NCBI GenBank assembly: GCA_003696955.1
Contig: RFGU01000249.1
Coordinates: forward strand, 1 to 64,000
Direction of reading: 5' to 3'
Source of the DNA: Deltaproteobacteria bacterium
GTDB lineage: Bacteria; Myxococcota_A; Polyangia; Nannocystales; Nannocystaceae
Length of the DNA: 64,000 nucleotides
Below, one piece after another: positions 24,096-32,708 of this stretch. Numbering within the stretch: position 1 is the stretch's first letter; each line of letters begins with the position of its first letter. Both the position numbers and the translations under genes were made by a program. The notes under the pieces are model-generated. The model was not told where the DNA came from. It ran no database searches and saw only the letters and a program-made list of their open reading frames with translations.

Positions 24096-25991
24096 GTGTC
24101 CGCCCCGTCCGACCGTTGGTTCGCCGCGATCCTGGCCGTCCTGGTCGGCGTGACGTTCCTGCCCGTGGTCGGCTTCGACCTGGTCTACGACGACCACCTC
24201 GTCCTTACGGACAACGGCTACCTGCGCACCCGCGGCGACCTGTGGAAGCTCTTCGACGGCCGCGCGGTCGAAGAAGGCGTCCCGGACGCCCACCGGCCCG
24301 TCTCCGTGGTGTGGGACGTCGTCACGTACCGACTGTTCGGACTTTCGGCGGCCGCCCACCACGGACTCTCCCTGTTCCTCGCGGCCGCAGCGTCCGTGCT
24401 GGGCTTCGCTTGGTTGCGGCGGCGCGGTGAGCCGCCGTGGACAGCGTTCGTGGCCGGCGCGGTGTTCTCGGTCCTGGCGGTCCACGCCGAACCGGTCGCC
24501 GTGGTCAGCTTCCGCGAGGATCTGCTGGCATTCGTGCTCGCGGTGACGGCCGCCTGCCTCGTCGAACGCCGCGGCACGTGGCGCCCGCCGGTGGCTTCCG
24601 CGTGCTTCTTCGCCGCGTGCCAGACGAAGATGTCCGTCGCGCCCCTTGCCCTGATCGTCCCGGCGGCGCAGCTCGGGGGCGTCGGCCGCCGCGACCCGGC
24701 ACGGGCCCGCACGGCCGCAGCCGCCCTGGCCTTCGGCCTCGCGGTGGCCGTCCTCCACCGCATCGCGGTGCTCGGGGCGTTCTCCGGCCAGGGCGACGAC
24801 CCACGCAGCCTGGCCCATACCCACGGCTGGGACGTGGGCGTGGCCGCCGGGTTCGAGGCCGCCGCCATGGGGCTCGGGCGCCTTCTGCTCCCCGTCGGCC
24901 TCGCCCCGGACCACCCCGATCGGCCGGCAACCTGGGCCGATCCGGCGCCATGGCTCGTCGCCGCCGCCTTCGCGTTGGCCGCCGGGTGGTGCCTCGTCCG
25001 AAGTCTGCGCGGGCCCCTTCCCCGCGCGGCGTTCGTGGCCGGCGCCCTCGCGCTCTCCTTCGTGCCGGCACTCGGCTTCGTTCCCCTGCGCAACGTCGAA
25101 GCCGAACGTTACCTTTTCGTACCATCGTGGATCTTTTCCATCGGAGCCGCCGCCGGCCTCACCCTCGTCGCCCGGCGTCTGGCGCCGCGGGTCGGCGTCA
25201 TGGCCGCAGCCGCACCGGCATTTGCCCTGGTGGTCGTACAGGGCGCGGCGGCCCAGGCTCACGCCCGCGATTTTCGCAGCGAGTCACGGCTTTGGGAGGT
25301 GGCGGCCCGCCGCGCACCCGGATCGGCCCGCGCCCAGTCCCTGGCGGCGATCCAGCAGATCCGTCGCATCGAGACGTACCAGCGGGCCGAGCGCCCGGTC
25401 CCGCCGTGGATGTGGGCACGGGCACGCGCCGGGTGCCACAGCGCCGCCCGCCTCGACCCGCACGAGGCCCTCGCCGACATGTGCCAGGGACGCCTGGCCG
25501 TGGCCGAACGCAGGTGGGAGGCCGCCTTCGCCGCCTTCCTGCGCGCCTACGACAAGGGGCTCGGCCGGGCCGATCGGGCCCTCGCCGCGGCCGCCCACGT
25601 CGCCCTCGACCTCGGGGACGCGCAGCGCGACGAAGCCTTGGCGCAGATTGCGCAATTTCTGGCGAACCATCCCTACGCCGCCGGGTTGTGGGCCGCGCGG
25701 GGACGGATCCGCCACCGGCTGGGCGATCCCGACGGGGCCCTCTCCGACCTCCGCCGTGCAAGACGCCTCGCCCCCGAGCGTTGGGACGTCGTGATCTGGG
25801 GCCTGGAACTCGCCCTCGACCTCGGCGATGCTGCCGCCGCCCGCGACCTCCTCGCGTCGGTCCACGACGACCTCGTCGAGCGGGCACCGGCGCCGGATCG
25901 GGCGACCATCTGGCGTCGCATCCGACTTGCCCGTACCCTCGGCCTCGCCACGTCCGACCCTCGACTCGTCCACGGAGTCTTTCCACCATGA
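24096..25991 (+). CDS. Polytopic membrane protein with C-terminal TPR-like repeats (TMTC-like)
   Basis: A 631-residue protein with about ten or more hydrophobic helices to about residue 390, then a soluble helical region with TPR-like units (for example EALADMCQGRLAVAERRWEAA and YAAGLWAARGRIRHRLGDPD) to the end. The first loop carries DLVYDDHLVLTDN, resembling the acidic DD motif in TMTC-type and other GT-C membrane O-mannosyltransferases that use lipid-linked sugars. The substrate is unknown. GTG 24096 lies 9 bases after a GCTAGGCT box. Its stop overlaps the next ATG. Confidence 0.8.
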   Translation: MSAPSDRWFAAILAVLVGVTFLPVVGFDLVYDDHLVLTDNGYLRTRGDLWKLFDGRAVEEGVPDAHRPVSVVWDVVTYRLFGLSAAAHHGLSLFLAAAASVLGFAWLRRRGEPPWTAFVAGAVFSVLAVHAEPVAVVSFREDLLAFVLAVTAACLVERRGTWRPPVASACFFAACQTKMSVAPLALIVPAAQLGGVGRRDPARARTAAAALAFGLAVAVLHRIAVLGAFSGQGDDPRSLAHTHGWDVGVAAGFEAAAMGLGRLLLPVGLAPDHPDRPATWADPAPWLVAAAFALAAGWCLVRSLRGPLPRAAFVAGALALSFVPALGFVPLRNVEAERYLFVPSWIFSIGAAAGLTLVARRLAPRVGVMAAAAPAFALVVVQGAAAQAHARDFRSESRLWEVAARRAPGSARAQSLAAIQQIRRIETYQRAERPVPPWMWARARAGCHSAARLDPHEALADMCQGRLAVAERRWEAAFAAFLRAYDKGLGRADRALAAAAHVALDLGDAQRDEALAQIAQFLANHPYAAGLWAARGRIRHRLGDPDGALSDLRRARRLAPERWDVVIWGLELALDLGDAAAARDLLASVHDDLVERAPAPDRATIWRRIRLARTLGLATSDPRLVHGVFPP

Positions 25992-26131
25992 CCTCCTTCG
26001 CCCCCTCGAACGTCCGCCGACTCGTCCTCGCGCTCCTGCTCGCCGCCTTCGCCATCACGGCCGGCAACATGGCGTGCACCAACTCGATCAAGGAAGTGGA
26101 CCGCTCGGACGAGACCGACGGCGCCACCTGA
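25988..26131 (+). CDS. Very small lipoprotein
   Basis: A 47-residue predicted lipoprotein. The signal helix LVLALLLAAFAITAG leads to NMACTN, with the lipidated Cys at about residue 30, leaving a mature peptide of only about 18 acidic residues. The ATG overlaps the stop of the TMTC-like gene (ATGA), which supports it as real despite its size. Last gene of the five-gene cluster. Function unknown. Confidence 0.65.
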   Translation: MTSFAPSNVRRLVLALLLAAFAITAGNMACTNSIKEVDRSDETDGAT

Positions 26132-26136
26132 CGCGG

Positions 26137-26164
26137 CGTCGGCCTCGCGCGTCCCAGGCCGACG
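26137..26164. terminator. Perfect 9-bp hairpin at a convergent junction
   Basis: Arms 26137-26145 (CGTCGGCCT) and 26156-26164 (AGGCCGACG) with a 10-base loop, placed a few bases after the small lipoprotein stop. No T-tract follows. Confidence 0.55.
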
Positions 26165-26182
26165 TTGCCGAGCGCGGCCGAT

Positions 26183-27022
26183 TCAGCCCACGCCCTCGAA
26201 CAACCCGGGCCCCGAAAGCGGCACCGGGGCATGGGCCGGCGCCGTAGCGCACGAAAGCGGACACCCGCACGCATCGACGCGAAGGCCGTAGCCCTCGGCG
26301 ATGGTCGTCGCACGCATGTGGAGAGCCACGAACGCCCCCGAAGGCAGGCGTCGCGGCACCTCGCCGGGACCTTGGGCCGGATCGAACCCGTACGCGCGTC
26401 CCACGGCCCGCAGCGCGGCCGCGGACAGCACCTCTCCGAGAGCCGCGAAGCGCCGCGCCGACATGCGTCCTACGGTGGTGTGGACGTCGTGGATGTTGGC
26501 GGCGGCGACATGGGACGCCAGGGCGCGAAGTTCCGCCGCATCGGCAAGCCCACCGACCAGCGGTCCGAGCACGGCCGCAGTGGGGATCTCGAGGGCCTCC
26601 AAGTGTTGTGCCTGCAGGAGCAGGCCCGCCATGGGGCTCGCCCCGGGCCCGAGCAGCGCCCGCTGGAGGGCATCCCGACGGCCCCCCACTTCGAGCTGTA
26701 CGAGGGCGCGGGTATCGGCCACGGCCCGCAGCAGCGCCCGCGGCAGCACCGCCGGGGTCCGAAGCACGGCGCGCCGGCCGTGATCGGCGATCCAGCGCAG
26801 CGCCGCCGCCGCCCACGTCGCATCCTCGCGCCCGCCCACGCGCACGACGACGGCGTCCACCGGCGCCCCCCCACGCTCCTCCTCCTCGGACAGCAGCGCG
26901 AGCAACTCCAGGGTCGGGTCGCCCACCGCCCCCAAGGGGGGTGCCCCCGCCCTGGCGCCCACCACGCAGGCCGGGCCCGAGCAGGTGTCGAATCGATGGA
27001 GGATGCCGAGGGTCGCGGGCAT
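26183..27022 (-). CDS. Unknown protein, possible degenerate radical-SAM-type barrel
   Basis: A 279-residue soluble protein. It begins LGILHRFDTCSGPACVVG, where a CxxxxC pair sits at the place a CxxxCxxC cluster motif would have. The middle alternates strands and helices in a TIM-barrel rhythm, and LEIPTAAVLGPLVGGLADAAELRAL resembles the GIPV...PLLPGLND segment of SPL-like radical SAM proteins. A second Cys group, DACGCPLSC, lies near residue 255. Without the third cluster Cys a normal 4Fe-4S radical SAM centre is unlikely. The relationship is inferred. ATG 27022 is preferred over GTG 27037. Confidence 0.55.
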   Translation of the reverse strand: MPATLGILHRFDTCSGPACVVGARAGAPPLGAVGDPTLELLALLSEEEERGGAPVDAVVVRVGGREDATWAAAALRWIADHGRRAVLRTPAVLPRALLRAVADTRALVQLEVGGRRDALQRALLGPGASPMAGLLLQAQHLEALEIPTAAVLGPLVGGLADAAELRALASHVAAANIHDVHTTVGRMSARRFAALGEVLSAAALRAVGRAYGFDPAQGPGEVPRRLPSGAFVALHMRATTIAEGYGLRVDACGCPLSCATAPAHAPVPLSGPGLFEGVG

Positions 27023-27227
27023 GGGATACCTGTACACCTGTCAAGTAGTCTGGTTCGGATCGTCACGCACCGCAATGGCGGTATCCGCGCACATCTTGCG
27101 GGCGCGTCGCGTACCAACGGCCTCGGGATCCGAGCGAATCCGGCGGCTGCCGCCTTCCGGAGTGGGGACGGGGGGTTCGTGGTCCGCCCTCGACTATGGT
27201 AGGGGTGCGGGCGAGATCCCCGCCTCC

Positions 27228-28595
27228 ATGGTGCCGCAAGACCCCTCCGAGGACACGACGGTCGAGACCGAGCAGGACGGTGCAGATCGCGCAATCCTGC
27301 CCCTCGACCGCATCGACCACGACGCCGTCCGCGTGGTGCGACGCCTTCGCCGAGCGGGCCACGAAGCCTACCTCGTGGGCGGTTGTGTGCGCGACCTCTA
27401 TCTCGGGATCCGTCCGAAGGACTTCGACGTGGCGACCTCGGCCACGCCCGAGCAGATCCGCAAGCTCTTTCGCAACAGCCGGATCATCGGCCGGCGCTTC
27501 AGGATCGTCCACGTCTATTTCGGCCCCAAGATCATCGAGACCAGCACCTTCCGTGCCCCGCCGCGGGAGACCTCGGACTCCGACGATCCTCTGATCTTGC
27601 AGGACAACGAATGGGGCACCATCGAAGACGACGCCTACCGGCGCGACTTCACGATCAACGCCCTGTTCTTCGACGTGGAGACCCGCCGCATCGTCGACCT
27701 CGTGTCCGGGCTCGACGACCTCGACGCCAGGATCGTGCGGACCATCGGTGAGCCGGCCCTGCGCTTTCGCGAGGACCCCGTGCGAATGATGCGGGCGATC
27801 AAGTTCGCCGCACGGCTCGACTTCACCATCGACCCGGCCACGTGGGACGCCATCGTCGAGGTGGCCCCGGACATCGCCCGTTGCAGCCGGGCACGCTTGC
27901 TCGAAGAGATCTACAAGATCCTGCGTAGCGGTGCGTCGCGCCGGAGCTTCGAGCTCTTGGTCGAGTCCGGCCTCGCCCCCCATCTCCTCGGGCCCTACGC
28001 GGCCGCGTACCGAGAGCGAGGTGGGCTCGTCACCCCGTCGGAGGCGGCGCCCGGCTCTGCGGCCGACCTGCTCTACCGCCACCTCGAAGCCCTCGACGAC
28101 TACCACCGCAGCACCGGGCTCGTCGCCCCCAACAGCGTCCTCGTCGCCACGTTGTTCGCGCCGTTCCTCGGCGAACACCCCACGCAGATGCCCCGCCGCG
28201 AGGCGGGGGCGCTCCTCGACGGGATGCTCGCCGAGATCGGGGGCGAGCTCGGCATGGCACGGCGCGACCGCGAACACGCCCGCCAGATCCTGATGGGCAT
28301 CCACCGCATGATGGGCAAGCGGCGCCGCAAGCGTGCCTCCATCGTGCATCGGGACTACTTCCACGACGCCCTCATCTTCCTCGGCATCTCCGTGGGCGCC
28401 CTGCGGGAAGGCCAAGGCGAGCTCGAGTTCTGGCGAGCCCTCGCCGAGGCCCACCGACCCCGTCGCCGCGCCCCCCAGCCCGAGGCCAAGCCCAAGAAGA
28501 AACGCAAACGTCGCCCGCGCCGCCGCAAGGGGGGACGCAGCGGGGAACGATCCAAGGCCGTCGCCCAGGAGGAAGCGGCCGAGTCTTCGTCGTGA
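27228..28595 (+). CDS. pcnB: Poly(A) polymerase / CCA-type nucleotidyltransferase (PcnB)
   Basis: A 455-residue class II nucleotidyltransferase. It has the catalytic LVGGCVRDLYLG and DFDVATSA motifs (GGxxRD and DxD, about residues 35-60), RRDFTINALFFD, and the RIxEDPVRMMRA-like RNA-binding helix. A long C-terminal domain and a strongly basic tail (KPKKKRKRRPRRRKGG) match PcnB, which adds poly(A) to RNA to promote decay, better than CCA-adding enzymes. A TATGGT box at 27195-27200 lies 27 bases before ATG 27228. Its stop overlaps the GTG of the downstream methyltransferase. Confidence 0.9.
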   Translation: MVPQDPSEDTTVETEQDGADRAILPLDRIDHDAVRVVRRLRRAGHEAYLVGGCVRDLYLGIRPKDFDVATSATPEQIRKLFRNSRIIGRRFRIVHVYFGPKIIETSTFRAPPRETSDSDDPLILQDNEWGTIEDDAYRRDFTINALFFDVETRRIVDLVSGLDDLDARIVRTIGEPALRFREDPVRMMRAIKFAARLDFTIDPATWDAIVEVAPDIARCSRARLLEEIYKILRSGASRRSFELLVESGLAPHLLGPYAAAYRERGGLVTPSEAAPGSAADLLYRHLEALDDYHRSTGLVAPNSVLVATLFAPFLGEHPTQMPRREAGALLDGMLAEIGGELGMARRDREHARQILMGIHRMMGKRRRKRASIVHRDYFHDALIFLGISVGALREGQGELEFWRALAEAHRPRRRAPQPEAKPKKKRKRRPRRRKGGRSGERSKAVAQEEAAESSS

Positions 28596-29476
28596 CCCGG
28601 GCGCGTCCGACCGTGACGAAACCCGACGCGGCGGCGCCGCCCATCCCCGAGGATCTCGTCGCCGGGACCGAGGACCTCTATCGCGACCCGGTCCTCTACG
28701 ACTTCGAGTTTCGCGATCGCACGGCCGACGTGGCGTTCTACCGCCGCCTGACCGAGGAGACGGGGGCCGGCCGGATCGCGGAGCTCGGCGCGGGCTCGGG
28801 CCGCGTGACCGAGGCCCTGCTCGCCACCTCGGCCCACGTCCTCGCCGTGGACCGCATGCCCCCCATGCTCGCCGCCCTCGAAGCCCGGGCCGCAGCCAAG
28901 GGCGTCGCGGATCGACTTCGCACCGCGCACGCCGACTTGCGCGCCGTACCGGCACCGGATGCATCCTTCGACCTGGTCGTCTCGCCGTTCAACGTGCTCA
29001 TGCACCTCTACACCCACCGCGACCTGCGGGACGGGTTCGCCGAGGCACACCGACTGCTCGCACCCGGCGGACGCTTCGCGTTCGACGTGGAACTGCCCGA
29101 TCCCGAGTGGCTGTCGTGGGATCCCGACGTGCGCCATTCGATCACCCCGTTCGTGCATCCGGCCACCGGCGAGCGGCTCGTCTATTCGACGAACCACACC
29201 TACGACCCCGCCACCCAGATCTGCCACATCCGGATCTACTACGACCGCCCGGGGCGCGGTCACGGGCTCATCCATCCCCACCGTCCGCCGCGACGGCCCG
29301 TCGCCGTGTTCCATCTCGCCCATCGCATGATTCACCCTGAGGAGATCCGCCTCCTCGCGGAGATCACGGGCTTTGCCATCGAGCGGCACGACGGGGGATT
29401 CGACGGCGAACCCCTCGCATCCGGCTGCGCAAGCCAGGTCGTGGTCTGCCGCAAGGCCGGCGGCCGTAGGCCGTAG
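28592..29476 (+). CDS. Class I SAM-dependent methyltransferase
   Basis: A 294-residue soluble protein with the Rossmann motif I IAELGAGSGRVTEAL (about residues 65-79), an acidic residue ending strand 2 (VLAVDRMP), and SFDLVVSPFNVLMHL as motif IV. The substrate is unknown; it could be a small molecule or a ribosomal or RNA target. GTG 28592 overlaps the pcnB stop (GTGA), so it is translationally coupled to pcnB, which hints at an RNA-linked role but does not prove it. Confidence 0.85.
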   Translation: MTRARPTVTKPDAAAPPIPEDLVAGTEDLYRDPVLYDFEFRDRTADVAFYRRLTEETGAGRIAELGAGSGRVTEALLATSAHVLAVDRMPPMLAALEARAAAKGVADRLRTAHADLRAVPAPDASFDLVVSPFNVLMHLYTHRDLRDGFAEAHRLLAPGGRFAFDVELPDPEWLSWDPDVRHSITPFVHPATGERLVYSTNHTYDPATQICHIRIYYDRPGRGHGLIHPHRPPRRPVAVFHLAHRMIHPEEIRLLAEITGFAIERHDGGFDGEPLASGCASQVVVCRKAGGRRP

Positions 29477-29482
29477 GCCGCC
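29459..29482 (+). terminator. Hairpin at the methyltransferase stop
   Basis: Arms 29459-29465 (GGCGGCC) and 29476-29482 (GGCCGCC) with a 10-base loop that holds most of the TAG stop. A TTTT run follows about 12 bases later. It may end the pcnB unit before the acyl-CoA synthetase gene. Confidence 0.35.
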
Positions 29483-29627
29483 CCGTGAACCCCTTTTCCC
29501 CTTGTCGGACGGGGTGCGCGACGGGACGATGCCCGCCGTGGCCGTGCCCTCGTCTCGAGCGTGGGAAATCCCCGTACGATCCCCCATGGAATCGTCGACG
29601 CGATGAGGTCGACCATCGAGGTGCGCC

Positions 29628-31439
29628 ATGGACCACCGAACCATTCCCCACGCCTTCCTCGCCCAGGGCCGAAGCCGCCCCGACCGCCCAGGGGCGTTCG
29701 TCCGCCGCGACGGCCCCTTTCGCCCGATTCCCTGGCGCACCTATGCCGGGGATGCACGGCGGGCGGCAGCAGCGCTCGTCGCCCTCGGACACCGGCCCGG
29801 AGACATCGTCGCGATCTTGGGATTCAATCGCCCCCAATGGGTACAGGCGGCCATCGCGGCCATGGCGGCCCAAGGTGCGAGCGCCGGCATCTACACGACC
29901 TGCGCCCCCCGGGAGGTCGGATACATCCTCGAACACAGCGAAGCCCCGGTCGTCGTCGTCGAAGATCGCGCGCAACTCGAGAAGGTGTTTGCCGTACGGG
30001 ATCGGCTGCCCGCCCTGCGCCACGCCGTGCTCATGGACGACGACGCCGACACGGGCGACGAGGGCTTCGTCCTGACCTGGAGCGCGTTTCTCGAACGGGC
30101 CACGGATGCGGCCCTTCGCCAGGTGGACGCGCGCCTCGACGCCATCGAACCGGAGGACCTCGCCGGACTCATCTATACGTCGGGTACGACCGGCCCGCCC
30201 AAGGCCGTGATGCTCACCCACCGGAACCTCCTGTGGACGGCGACGACCGCCATGGCGACCCTCGGTGTGACGGCGGACGACTGCACGTTGTCGTACCTTC
30301 CGCTCGCCCACATCGCCGAGCAGATGTTCACGATCCACGGGCCGGCGGTGTCCGGGATGCCGGTCTACTTCGCCACGTCCATCGACGCCCTGCCCGACGA
30401 TCTGCGCGACGTCCAACCCACCTTGTTCTTCGGGGTTCCGCGGGTGTGGGAGAAGTTCCACGACCGGATCCGCGACCGCCTCGACCAAGCGACGGGCATG
30501 AAGCGAAGGCTCGTCGAGTGGGCCATGGCGACGGCACGCGCCTTCCACGACCACGGCAACCGGGGCAGCACGCCGCCGGTGGGTCTTGCCCTGCAGTACC
30601 GCCTGGCGAAGCGACTCGTGTTCGACAAGCTTCGGCCCGCCCTCGGCCTCGGGCGTGTCCGCCACTGCGTTAGCGGTGCGGCCCCCATCGCGCCCGAGAT
30701 CCTCGAATTCTTCATGGGATTGGACCTGCCCATCCGCGAGGTCTACGGCCAGTCCGAGGATTGTGGCCCCACCTCCCTGAACGTTCCGGGACGCACGCGC
30801 ATCGGTACCGTCGGCCCACCCTTCCCCGGCGTGGACGTGAGGATCGCGGACGACGGAGAGATCCTCGTGCGCGGGCCCAACGTCTTCGCCGGCTACTACA
30901 AGGACCCCGAGGCGACGGCGGCCGCCCTCGAGGACGGCTGGCTCCACTCGGGAGATCTCGGTGCCATCGACGAGGACGGCTTCTTGCGGATCACCGGCCG
31001 CAAGAAGGACATCATCATCACGGCGGGCGGCAAGAACATCACCCCCGCCGACATCGAAGCGGACCTGGCCCGGATCGAGGGGATCGCCGAAGCCGTCGTC
31101 GTCGGCGATCGGCGCAAGTTCCTGTCCGCCCTCCTCACCTTCGACCGGGCCGCGGCCGACGTCCTGCGCGAGCGCCTGGGGATCGAAGGCGACGTGTTCG
31201 ACCATCCCGCGTTCCTCGAGCACGTCCAGCGCGGCATCGACGCCGTCAACGCCGAGCGCGCTCGGGTCTGTCACATCCGACGCTTTCGGGTGCTCCCCGA
31301 GCCCTTCTCGGTCGAGCGCGGCGAACTTACGCCTACCATGAAGATCAAGCGCAACGTCGTGGCCGAACGCCATCGGGAGGTCATCGACGCCATGTATGCA
31401 GAGTCCACCCCCTCCGTCACCCCCCACGCATCGCCATGA
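29628..31439 (+). CDS. Long-chain acyl-CoA synthetase (AMP-forming)
   Basis: A 603-residue adenylate-forming enzyme that activates fatty acids to acyl-CoA for beta-oxidation or lipid synthesis. It has the AMP/ATP loop IYTSGTTGPPKAVMLTH (about residues 180-196), the VYGQSEDCGP motif, the TGDxG-like HSGDLGAIDEDG and GRKKDIIITAGGKNI. Length and motifs fit the FadD15/bubblegum type. A GAGGT element lies 5 bases before ATG 29628; a CGTACGAT box is further up at 29573-29580. Its stop codon overlaps the start of the lipoprotein hydrolase gene. Confidence 0.93.
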   Translation: MDHRTIPHAFLAQGRSRPDRPGAFVRRDGPFRPIPWRTYAGDARRAAAALVALGHRPGDIVAILGFNRPQWVQAAIAAMAAQGASAGIYTTCAPREVGYILEHSEAPVVVVEDRAQLEKVFAVRDRLPALRHAVLMDDDADTGDEGFVLTWSAFLERATDAALRQVDARLDAIEPEDLAGLIYTSGTTGPPKAVMLTHRNLLWTATTAMATLGVTADDCTLSYLPLAHIAEQMFTIHGPAVSGMPVYFATSIDALPDDLRDVQPTLFFGVPRVWEKFHDRIRDRLDQATGMKRRLVEWAMATARAFHDHGNRGSTPPVGLALQYRLAKRLVFDKLRPALGLGRVRHCVSGAAPIAPEILEFFMGLDLPIREVYGQSEDCGPTSLNVPGRTRIGTVGPPFPGVDVRIADDGEILVRGPNVFAGYYKDPEATAAALEDGWLHSGDLGAIDEDGFLRITGRKKDIIITAGGKNITPADIEADLARIEGIAEAVVVGDRRKFLSALLTFDRAAADVLRERLGIEGDVFDHPAFLEHVQRGIDAVNAERARVCHIRRFRVLPEPFSVERGELTPTMKIKRNVVAERHREVIDAMYAESTPSVTPHASP

Positions 31440-32686
31440 CCCAGCCACGCATCGCCCCCGTCCTCGTGCTCTCCCTCCTCTTGGCCGCTCCCGCATGCGG
31501 TGACGACGCCGACGCATCGGGAGCGTCGACGACCTCGACGTCCGACACCTCCGGCGGAACCGCCACCGGTCCCGGTACCACGGACGCGACGGGCGACCCC
31601 GGCACCACCTCGAACGGCGCAACCACCGGTGGGACCACCGGCGGCGAAGGTGTCGGGTGCAACGGCCAGTCCCTCCTGCCCCGGCCCGCCCCGGACCTTC
31701 CCGGACCGTGGCCGGTCGGCGTACGGACGGCATCCATCGGCCGGCTGACCGTAGAGGTCTGGTACCCCGCCTTGCCGGGTAGCGAAGCGGGAGCGAGCCC
31801 CGAGGTATACGACATTCGCAAGGCCCTACCGGAATCCGAGCAGGGCAAGATCCCCGACGACGACAACCCGTGGCAGACCTGCGCGTGCTACCGCGACCTG
31901 CCACCCGACGACGCCCACGGCCCCTATCCGGTCGTCTACTTCGTCCACGGGACGGCAGGCTTTCGCACCCAGTCCCTCAGCCAGATGACGCACTGGGCGA
32001 GCCGCGGCTTCGTCGTGTTGGCGGCCGATCACCCGGGGCTGTGGATGGCCGACATGCTCCTGTTCGACATGAGCGGACAGGATCTCCAAGGGGATCTCGA
32101 CGCCATGACCGCCGCCGTACTCGCGACCGACGGCGATCTCGCGTTCCTCGCCGGCCTCGTCGATCCCACCCGCACCGGCATGGCGGGACACAGCGCGGGC
32201 GGCAACGCCGTGGGTCCGCGGGGCGACGACGCCGAGGTGATCGTGCCCATGGCCGCAGGCGGCGTCTCGGACGGTGCGCGCCTGGCCAGCAGTCTCGTGC
32301 TCGGAGCCCAGTCCGACCAGGTCGTCGCCTACGCCCAGCAGGTCTCGGGGTACGAGAGCACGCCGGAGCCCAAGCGCCTCGTCGGCCTGGCCAACACGGG
32401 CCACCTCGCGTTCTCCGATCTATGCGCCCTGAAGAACGACCAAGGGCAGGACCTGGTCGAGATCGCGGTGGAGCACGGCGTCATGAACGCGAACCTCGCG
32501 GCCGGCTTCCTGTGGGATTGCGAGCCGAGCTACCTGCCACCCGAGGACACCACCCGCGTCGTGAACTTCGCGACCGCGGCCGTCTTCGAGGAGACCCTCA
32601 TGTGCGATGCCGCCGCGGGCGCAGCCCTCGACGGCATCATGGGATCGTTCCCGACGGAGGTCGGCGAGTTTCGCAAGGCGCCGTAG
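31436..32686 (+). CDS. Alpha/beta-hydrolase lipoprotein (PAF-acetylhydrolase-like)
   Basis: A 416-residue predicted lipoprotein with a lipobox at LLLAAPAC (Cys 21) and a Gly/Ser/Thr-rich linker to about residue 75. The catalytic domain has YPVVYFVHGTAGFRTQS as the oxyanion strand, the nucleophile in MAGHSAGGNA, an aspartate candidate in GAQSDQV and the histidine in ANTGHLAF. The pattern resembles chlorophyllase/PAF-acetylhydrolase-like esterases that cleave ester bonds in the envelope or outside; the substrate is unknown. ATG 31436 overlaps the acyl-CoA synthetase stop (ATGA), so an exported lipase feeding fatty acids to the synthetase is a plausible pairing. Confidence 0.87.
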   Translation: MTQPRIAPVLVLSLLLAAPACGDDADASGASTTSTSDTSGGTATGPGTTDATGDPGTTSNGATTGGTTGGEGVGCNGQSLLPRPAPDLPGPWPVGVRTASIGRLTVEVWYPALPGSEAGASPEVYDIRKALPESEQGKIPDDDNPWQTCACYRDLPPDDAHGPYPVVYFVHGTAGFRTQSLSQMTHWASRGFVVLAADHPGLWMADMLLFDMSGQDLQGDLDAMTAAVLATDGDLAFLAGLVDPTRTGMAGHSAGGNAVGPRGDDAEVIVPMAAGGVSDGARLASSLVLGAQSDQVVAYAQQVSGYESTPEPKRLVGLANTGHLAFSDLCALKNDQGQDLVEIAVEHGVMNANLAAGFLWDCEPSYLPPEDTTRVVNFATAAVFEETLMCDAAAGAALDGIMGSFPTEVGEFRKAP

Positions 32687-32689
32687 ACC

Positions 32690-32707
32690 GGCGCGCGGGC
32701 CCGTGCC
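32690..32707. terminator. Short hairpin at a convergent junction
   Basis: Arms 32690-32695 (GGCGCG) and 32702-32707 (CGTGCC) pair with one G-U, loop of 6. It is the weakest class of the junction hairpins. Confidence 0.25.
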
Positions 32708-32708
32708 C

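Noticed and set aside
27023-27060. Perfect TTGACA on the minus strand (27044-27039) and repeated ACAGGT elements before the gene at 27022
   Set aside because: No -10 box stands at 16-18 bases; the nearest, TATCCC, is only 10 bases away. It could be an operator, but this cannot be supported from sequence.
29573-29580. CGTACGAT as a leaderless -10 box of the acyl-CoA synthetase
   Set aside because: It lies 47 bases before the ATG, which has its own GAGGT site, so it could be a normal promoter but does not belong to the leaderless set.
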